From: Pseudomonadota bacterium
Lineage (GTDB): Bacteria; Pseudomonadota; Gammaproteobacteria; Steroidobacterales; Steroidobacteraceae
Assembly (NCBI GenBank): GCA_016704655.1
Contig: JADIZR010000015.1
Span: 50,219-114,218, forward strand
DNA length: 64,000 nucleotides
Reading direction: 5' to 3'
Shown in pieces: positions 58,287 through 64,000 of the stretch (position 1 is its first letter; every line of letters starts with the position of its first letter). The position numbers and the translations under genes are program-made. Under the pieces are notes generated by a model. The model did not search any database, was not told the DNA's origin, and was given only the letters and a program-made list of their open reading frames with translations.

Positions 58287-59224
58287 TGGAGCGCAACGCC
58301 AACTACGCCCTCGTGGGCCTCACGTCGACCCTGCTGGTGATCGGCCTGGTCGTCTTCAGCGTCTGGCTGGCGGCGTTCAGGTTCAACCAGGACTACGACT
58401 ACTACGACATCGTCTTCGCAGGGCCGGTGCGCGGTTTGTCGCAGGGCGGCGAGGTTCATTTCAACGGCATCAAGGTCGGCGAAGTGACAGAGATCTCGCT
58501 CGATACCGTCGATCCCACCCAGGTGATCGCCAGGGCCAAGGTGACGTCGGACGTGCCGATCCGTGTCGACAGCTTCGCCACGCTCGAGCCGCAGGGCATC
58601 ACCGGCGTGAACTACGTGCAGATCACCGCAGGCACGCCCACCCAGCGGCTGTTGAAGCGGGTGGCCCCCAAGGGCACCGTGCCGCGGATCCGCTCCGAGC
58701 GCGGCATGCTCTCCGACTTGCTGGCCAGCGGTGGCAGCGTCCTGGCGCGTGCAATCGAGGCCCTCGACCGGGTCAACCGCGTGCTGTCGGAAGACAACAT
58801 CAAGCGCATCAGCGGCATGCTCGACGACGTGCAGGCCGCGACCGCGGAGCTGCGCGAACGCAAGGCCATCATTGCCGACGCACAGCGCGCGTTGCAGAGC
58901 GCGGACCGCGCGGCGCAGGAAATCGGCGAACTCGCCGCGTCGAGTAATGACCTGATCAAAGGCGATGGCCGTCAGATCGTGGCCAGGCTGGGCAACGCGG
59001 CCACCGACATCGAGGCCGCAGCCACGGATCTGCGCACGATGATGGGCAGGCTGCAGGGTCCGACGGGCGACTTCGCTGTCACCGGCCTGCAGCAGATCAC
59101 CTCCGCCGGTGCCAGCCTGCAGCAAGCTGCCGACAGTTTTGACCGGATTCTCGGCGAGATACAACAAAGCCCGCAGGGCCTGGTCAACAAGCCGCCGGCG
59201 CGGGAAATCGAGGTCAAGCCATGA
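58286..59224 (+). CDS. MlaD-type MCE-domain lipid-binding protein
   Basis: A 312-residue protein with one N-terminal helix (8-30) and one MCE domain (about 40-120: GPVRGLSQGGEVHFNGIKVGEV, LEPQGITGVNYVQIT). The following 190 residues are an Ala/Arg/Glu-rich coiled coil that is longer than in E. coli MlaD and may bridge the periplasm, as in other long MCE proteins. The ATG overlaps the ATPase stop. Confidence 0.92.
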   Translation: MERNANYALVGLTSTLLVIGLVVFSVWLAAFRFNQDYDYYDIVFAGPVRGLSQGGEVHFNGIKVGEVTEISLDTVDPTQVIARAKVTSDVPIRVDSFATLEPQGITGVNYVQITAGTPTQRLLKRVAPKGTVPRIRSERGMLSDLLASGGSVLARAIEALDRVNRVLSEDNIKRISGMLDDVQAATAELRERKAIIADAQRALQSADRAAQEIGELAASSNDLIKGDGRQIVARLGNAATDIEAAATDLRTMMGRLQGPTGDFAVTGLQQITSAGASLQQAADSFDRILGEIQQSPQGLVNKPPAREIEVKP

Positions 59225-59868
59225 TCCTCGCCCCACATGCAGTGGTCGTGAAGTCGGTGAGCCGCGGAGCACTAGTGATCGCTGCGGCGAGCCTGCTGGC
59301 CGGTTGCATTTCGCTCTTCCCGCAGACGGAACCGGCCCAGCTCTATCGCTTCGGCGTCACGATGCCGCAGGTGCAGGAGGCGACGTCAGGTGAGCCAGGC
59401 TTCGGCGTCCTGCTGGCGGCCTCAGGCTTTGATCGTGCTGCTGCCGGTGACCGCATCCTGACGGTCACCGGCACGCAGGCGGCCTACATCAAGGACGCGC
59501 GCTGGGTAGCCGCGTCGGTGGGTCTGTTCGACTCGGCCTTGCAACGTGCGTTCGACGCAGACAAGGGTCCCGCCCGCCTGGTCGATCGCGCCGAGATTGT
59601 CCACGCCGACTATGTGCTCAAGCTCGACGTGCGGACGTTCGAGGCTCGCTACGACCACGGCCAGGTCGCCACGCCGACGATAGTGGTGGAGGTGCACGCA
59701 GCTCTGGATCGCACACAGGACCGGACCGTCGTGGGCGACCGTAGCTTCAGCGCTGACGTCACTGCCAGCGACAATCGCGTGGGCGCCATCGCCGAGGCGT
59801 TCGATCAAGCGGTCGCCCGGGTACTGGGCGAGCTGGTTTCCTGGGTCAACGCTCGGGGAGAAGGCTGA
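59221..59868 (+). CDS. ABC-type transport auxiliary lipoprotein (PqiC-like)
   Basis: A 215-residue lipoprotein (SLLAGC, Cys near residue 29) of the ABC-transport auxiliary group related to PqiC. The fold shows LYRFGVTMP at the start, then the DYVLKLDVRTFEARY strand and AEAFDQAVARVLGELVSWV at the end. It overlaps the MCE gene by 4 nt and so belongs to the same transport system, presumably as its outer-membrane partner. Confidence 0.85.
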   Translation: MILAPHAVVVKSVSRGALVIAAASLLAGCISLFPQTEPAQLYRFGVTMPQVQEATSGEPGFGVLLAASGFDRAAAGDRILTVTGTQAAYIKDARWVAASVGLFDSALQRAFDADKGPARLVDRAEIVHADYVLKLDVRTFEARYDHGQVATPTIVVEVHAALDRTQDRTVVGDRSFSADVTASDNRVGAIAEAFDQAVARVLGELVSWVNARGEG

Positions 59869-59931
59869 GTCGTCCGATGCTGGAAACCTGACGGCGTTGT
59901 GGCAACGCGCGGTTTCATGCCATGCACCGGT

Positions 59932-61654
59932 TCAGTCATCGTCCACGATGATGACGGTGACCTGGGTGATGGAGCCGAGCGTTGCGCCAGCGGTCGGGTC
60001 GTCGATGACAACGTCGAAGAGTTCGGTTGACTCCCGCAACCGCGTCGGACACGATCGGAATCAGCAGTGTCTTGCTCGTCTCGCCGGGTCCGAGGGACTC
60101 GCGGACCGTGCCCCGCGCGGCATAGTCACGGTCCGTCATCGCGCTGTCGTCGACGGTTCTCCAGCCGAAGGAGATCGTGCCCGTGGCGCCGCCGCGGCGC
60201 ACCACGCGCAAAGGCACCGCTCCTGCCGACTCGCTGACCGTGACGGTGTCTGCTGCGAACCCCAGTCGTCCGGGGCCAGCGGCTGCCGCGACGATCGGTG
60301 TCGGCGCCACAGTCAGCGCAAGGGCTGCGGCAAGGTCCGGTTGAACGACATCCTCAGCTGTCGCCAGGGAGTTGGCGAGCTCAGGAACGGCTGGTGTGGA
60401 ATCTATCGCAGCAGAATCGGCTGCAGCTGGGATTGCCTGCGGCCGTACTTCGCGCGGTGGCAGGCGCGCAACGTCATCGCTCTTTATTCCAGAGATGCTT
60501 TCGGGACCGCTGTCGGGTGCCAGTCGGACCCAGGCGACATAGAGCCCAACCGCGAGGATGCCGAGGCCAGCGGTAGCCAGCCACCAGCGCGAAATTCCGG
60601 GTCGCACCTGGTGTCGGTCTAACCTGTGCCTGGCCTGGGCACGCTGCGGCGTAGCCACGAGCCCGAGCCCTTCGAGCAAATCGGCGACGCTGCGCGGTCG
60701 ATCGCCTCTGGTCCAGGCGAGGCCCTGACGGAGCGTCCGCCACTCCCGCCGCGACAGGCCGCGAATACGGCGCGGTCGTTGGCCCTGGTCGCGCGCCTCC
60801 CGGGCCGAACAGCGCCCGAACGGGTGTTCACCACTCAGCAGCTCGTATGCCACGCAGGCGAAACTGAATACATCGTCGCGGAGATCCGGAGCTGCACCCT
60901 CCAACTGCTCGCAGCTGGCATACGTCGGCGTGGCCGCATGGAACGGGGGCGGTTGATCCGATATCCATGGCTCCGTCACGTGCGGATGCGCAAGGCCAAA
61001 ATCCAGCACGCGCACGTCACCCTGCGTCGTGATCATCACGTTGCCGGGTTTGAGATCCATGTGCAGGACACCGCGCGAGTGCGCGTACGCTACTGCATTG
61101 CCGAGGTCGCGCAGGATGTCGGTCGCCGCCTGGCGCGGCAGCTTGCCGGGACGGATGCGCTGGATCAGGTCGCTCAGCAGCTCGCCCTCGAGCAGCTCCA
61201 TCGTGATGAAGTACACGTCGCCGTCGTGATCGAAGTCGAAGACGTTGACGATGCCGGGATGGGACAGTGCCTGCGCCTGGTGCGCCTCGCGGCGCAGTGC
61301 CTGCAGCGCATCCGGACGATGTGCGAACTCCTCGCGCAGCACCTTGACGGCCACGTAACGATTCGGCGGCGGCAGGCCTTCCTTATTGCGGTCCAGCGCC
61401 CGGTACACCGTGCCCATGCCGCCGCGGCCAAGTTCTCGTTCCAGCACATAGCGCTGACGCAGCACGGTCCCCGGCGCTACGGCGGGCCCGGTGGAAATTC
61501 GGGCGGTCTGGTCGGAATGCCGCGTCGTTGTCGTCACGGACGGCAATCCAGCGCTCGGCGCACGGTCGGTCAACTCTGCCGGCAACGGACTCGTCATGTC
61601 ACGGTCCGGCTCGGCCGTTGCACTGTTCTCAATCTTGAATGAATGCAAACCCAT
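59932..61654 (-). CDS. Membrane Ser/Thr protein kinase with Calx-beta-like ectodomain, one frameshift
   Basis: A PknB-type kinase. Residues 69-330 hold the glycine loop GRGGMGTVYRA, Lys104 in VAVKVLREE, the catalytic HMDLKPGN (Asp200; Met replaces the usual Arg of HRD) and DFGLA (Asp218). A helix at 356-376 crosses the membrane. The outside part ends in one Calx-beta-like repeat: RLGFAADTVTVSESAGAVPLRV, then TISFGWRTVDDSA. At about 60045 the frame must shift once; it then continues STELFDVVIDDPTAGATLGS and ends VDDD at 59932. Kinase substrates unknown. It converges with the lipid-transport operon. ATG 61654; ATG 61597 also possible. Confidence 0.85.
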
Positions 61655-62027
61655 GGTGCCGGTGCAATGCGTGCCGTAAATCAGGAGCGCCTTTGTAGGC
61701 CATGAATTTGTGCAGGTCCAGCAGATATCTCGATCGGTTCGGTCGAGATGGAGCGCAGTCCTGGAGATCTCCTGCAGGACGGTCGAGCTGTATTCCGTAA
61801 GCCACGGAAAGGACGAGACAAACCCCGACGGCGATGAGTGTTGGCTGCGACCTGATTTTCCCGACGTCTGGCCGCTTTACTTTTCACGGGACGAAGCCGA
61901 TTTCTCGCTATCGCCGGTAAAGCCGTCCTGTCAGCCCACATCAACACCCCCTCCCGATGTGACGGCGGTCACAGTCGTGGGAGAGGGTCAAGCCTATTCT
62001 TCCCTCGATAAACGGGAGTCAGGTCCA
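61655..62027. promoter_or_regulatory. Control region between kinase and small gene
   Basis: It contains a 7-bp hairpin (atctcga/tcgagat, 61727-61749), the CRP-type site at 61959 and a likely -10. No gene was recognised in the first 300 nt. Confidence 0.45.
61959..61974. promoter_or_regulatory. CRP/Vfr/Clp-type operator
   Basis: TGTGACGGCGGTCACA is a perfect TGTGA-N6-TCACA site. TATTCT at 61995-62000 would put the transcription start near 62007 and the site at about -41, the class II activation position. Confidence 0.65.
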
Positions 62028-62270
62028 GTGCCCAAGCAGAAGAAGCTCACGGAATCGAACCCCGACGCACCCGTCGAGCGGCGCGGTCAACCGCGAGGGG
62101 ACGTGGGCTCCACGGACTGGGAGACCATCGTGCTCAAGCGGGTCGAGCGCCATGTCGAGTCCCTGTCGGGTGACACCAATTCTTGTGTGGTCGCACCGAA
62201 CCCGTCCGGCTGGGAGGAAGCAGCACTTCTCGCTCTGCGGCGCCGAATTCGTGATCTCAAGGCCGAGTAG
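62028..62270 (+). CDS. Small hypothetical protein
   Basis: An 80-residue protein from GTG 62028 with gggag about 10 nt upstream. It is hydrophilic: KQKKLTESNPDAPVERRGQP at the start, then DWETIVLKRVERHVESLSGD and EAALLALRRRIRDLKAE as a C-terminal helix. No family recognised. The perfect CRP-type site lies 53 nt upstream, so it is probably catabolite or cyclic-nucleotide controlled. Confidence 0.55.
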   Translation: MPKQKKLTESNPDAPVERRGQPRGDVGSTDWETIVLKRVERHVESLSGDTNSCVVAPNPSGWEEAALLALRRRIRDLKAE

Positions 62271-62326
62271 GCCGGCGAACAGTTAACCAGACACCGGGCC
62301 GCCGGACGCGACACGCCACCGTCTGA

Positions 62327-62388
62327 TTTTTTTTTTTTAAGGGGGTGTTTTCCCCCGTGTAATGACGGGGGGGGCGCAGGAGGGGGGG
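62327..62388. other. Cluster of homopolymer runs
   Basis: T12, then a gggggtgttttccccc hairpin, then G8 and G7 runs. It may be the terminator of the small gene, or a low-quality join. Confidence 0.4.
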
Positions 62389-62507
62389 CGCGGCGCCCGT
62401 CAGCATACGCCCGCGGGACTATCCACGACGACCTGCGACTTGTTGTGCACCATCCAGGAGAGCAAGATCGCGCCTCGGGCCGTTATCGTCGAAAGGGGGA
62501 AGCGATC

Positions 62508-63767
62508 ATGGACCTCAGCAAGCAGATTGCGCGCGTCAAGGCCATCCTCGGAACGCCGCGCACCGAGTGGCCCGTCATCGCCTCCGAGCCGGCGACGATC
62601 GGAGGCATCTACAAGGACTACGTGCTGATCCTGGCCGCGATCCCGGCGGTGTTCGGGTTCCTGAAGTACAGCGTCATCGGCATCAATCTGCCGTTCCTCG
62701 GGACCTATCGCGCAGGCGTAGGAGCAGGCCTCAGCGGAATGGTCGTGAGCTACGTGCTCGGGCTGGCGTCCGTGTACGTCCTGTCACTGATCGTCGATGC
62801 GTTGGCTCCCACCTTCGATGGTCAGAAGAACAGCGTGCAGGCCTTCAAGGCGGTGGTCTACGCCTCGACGGCCAGCTGGATCGCCGGAATTGGCCAGGTC
62901 CTGCCTTGGGTTTCGGTGCTGATCCTGCTGGCGGGTGGCGTCTACAGCATCTACCTGCTCTATCTCGGGCTGCCGCAGACGATGAAGTGTCCTGCGGAAA
63001 AGGCCGCCGGTTATACCGCAGTCACTTTCGTCATCGCGATCGTCTTGAGCTGGCTGATCAGTTTCGCCGTCGGCGGCGTCATCGGCGTCGGCAGCATGCG
63101 CGGCTCCGGCGCGCCCGGCGTCAGCGATTCCGGGGATGCCGGCGGCTTCGACGAGGACAGCCCCATGGGTAAGCTGGAGTCCATGGCGCGGCAGGCGGAG
63201 GAGGCGGGCAAGCAGATGGAAGCCGCGCAGAAGTCCGGCGATGTGCAGGCCCAGCGCGACGCCGCAGGTGAAATGATGTCGGCGGTGATGGGCGGGGGAG
63301 CCCAGGTCGAGTCACTCGCGCCCGATCGGATCAAGCCCTTCGTGCCGGAGTCTATTGCCGGCCTGCAGCGGACGGAGATCTCGGCCGAGCGTAACAACGC
63401 CATGGGAATGCAGGTCAGCGAGGCACGCGGGACGTACTCGGACGATACGGGGCGTGTTTTGCGCCTCGAGATCATGGACATGGGCGGCATGAAGGGCATG
63501 CTGGCGTTCGCCGGCTGGGCTGGCGGGGAGCAGGAGCGGGAAACGGACAGCGGCTACGAGAAAACCTACAAGCAGGACGGCCGGCTCGTCCACGAGGAGT
63601 GGGACAGCGAGCAGAAAAGTGGCGAATACACGACCGTGCTGGGCGAGCGGTTCTCAGTCAAGTTGAGCGGCGAGGCGTCGAGCATCACGGAACTCAAGAC
63701 AGCCGTCGCAAGTCTCGACCTGGCGGGTCTCGAAGCCCTGCGCAACGAGGGCGTGAAGCAGAACTGA
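62508..63767 (+). CDS. YIP1-family membrane protein
   Basis: A 419-residue protein from ATG 62508. The first 210 residues hold about five membrane helices in the YIP1 pattern (EWPVIASEPATIGGIYKDYV, AFKAVVYASTASWIAGI, YLLYLGLPQTMKCPAEKAAGYT). The remaining 200 residues are soluble, beginning with a Gly/Asp-rich linker and a Gln/Ala/Glu helix, then a beta-rich domain (LQRTEISAERNNAMGMQVSEARGTY, VLGERFSVKLSGEASS). Function unknown; bacterial YIP1 proteins are membrane proteins without an established role. Confidence 0.8.
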   Translation: MDLSKQIARVKAILGTPRTEWPVIASEPATIGGIYKDYVLILAAIPAVFGFLKYSVIGINLPFLGTYRAGVGAGLSGMVVSYVLGLASVYVLSLIVDALAPTFDGQKNSVQAFKAVVYASTASWIAGIGQVLPWVSVLILLAGGVYSIYLLYLGLPQTMKCPAEKAAGYTAVTFVIAIVLSWLISFAVGGVIGVGSMRGSGAPGVSDSGDAGGFDEDSPMGKLESMARQAEEAGKQMEAAQKSGDVQAQRDAAGEMMSAVMGGGAQVESLAPDRIKPFVPESIAGLQRTEISAERNNAMGMQVSEARGTYSDDTGRVLRLEIMDMGGMKGMLAFAGWAGGEQERETDSGYEKTYKQDGRLVHEEWDSEQKSGEYTTVLGERFSVKLSGEASSITELKTAVASLDLAGLEALRNEGVKQN

Positions 63768-63820
63768 CGCTGCACCACACGCGGGCCGCGCCGCCCGGTC
63801 CGGCCCAACGTTGCTTTGCG

Positions 63821-64000
63821 CTAATTGTTCTTTGCGCCTTGTTCGACCCACTGCCGGATCGTTGCAATCTCGGCGGGCTCAAGTGGCTTGGCATCGCCAT
63901 GCGGCATCTTCAACGCAGGGTCCGCGCGCCCTTCGACCAGCATGACGAGCACGCTCGTCAGCGGATCTCCCGGAAGGACCACTGGTCCATACTGCGTGCC
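63821..64000 (-). CDS. C-terminal part of a planctomycete-type cytochrome c domain protein
   Basis: The last 59 residues of a gene that runs off the right edge: YGPVVLPGDPLTSVLVMLVEG, then the axial-Met-type KMPHGDAKPLEPAEIATIRQWVEQGAKNN and stop. This pattern is typical of PSCyt1-like c-type cytochrome domains. The heme CxxCH motif would lie outside the window. Confidence 0.65.
   Translation of the reverse strand, partial: GTQYGPVVLPGDPLTSVLVMLVEGRADPALKMPHGDAKPLEPAEIATIRQWVEQGAKNN

Overview
The window is about 64 kb of GC-rich DNA. It carries a gene order typical of gammaproteobacteria of the Xanthomonadales/Steroidobacterales/Nevskiales type: smpB-ratA-rnfH-bamE-fur-recN-nadK-hrcA-grpE-dnaK-dnaJ-dapB-carAB-greA-yhbY-rlmE-ftsH-folP-glmM-tpiA-secG-tRNA-Leu-nuoA-N. 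The genus cannot be named from sequence alone. Many genes start with GTG or TTG.

Layout. 0-4.1 kb: an ABC-F ATPase end, a secreted repeat protein with a GlyGly-CTERM-like tail, and a molybdopterin oxidoreductase. 4.1-10 kb: tmRNA, its partner SmpB, envelope and iron-regulation genes, recN and nadK. 9.8-14.8 kb: the hrcA-grpE-dnaK-dnaJ heat-shock cluster. 14.8-20.8 kb: dapB, carA, carB and greA. 20.9-27.9 kb: yhbY, rlmE, ftsH, folP, glmM, tpiA and secG. 28.1-42.4 kb: all 14 complex I genes, tightly overlapped, followed by initiator tRNA-Met. 42.5-52.7 kb: an accessory region in which the 3' end of that tRNA plus its terminator recurs five times. It holds a decayed 1.1-kb copy of nuoN plus the tRNA, small decayed genes, a DUF6090-like membrane protein, a SnoaL-like secreted protein, two GFA proteins, an amidase next to a damaged LldD-type oxidase, and a HicAB toxin-antitoxin pair. 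52.8-64 kb: a lipoprotein, a TIR-TM-helical repeat protein, an Mla-type lipid transport operon, a membrane Ser/Thr kinase with a Calx-beta-like ectodomain, a small gene behind a perfect CRP-type site, a YIP1-family protein and the end of a cytochrome-like protein.

The least ordinary signals are non-coding. (1) Two adjacent 66-nt hairpins at the dapB 3' end have 27-bp stems and exactly complementary 12-nt loops. (2) A family of 9-nt polypyrimidine tandem repeats lies immediately upstream of yhbY, rlmE and folP and upstream of ssrA, where it replaces any Shine-Dalgarno sequence for the three coding genes. (3) The tRNA-fMet locus looks like an array of serially inserted islets without an integrase.

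Caution: carA, nuoG, nuoH, the kinase and several accessory genes contain single-base frameshifts. As carA and nuo genes should be functional, part of this is probably sequencing or assembly error, and the decay described at 42.5-45.2 kb should be read with that in mind.
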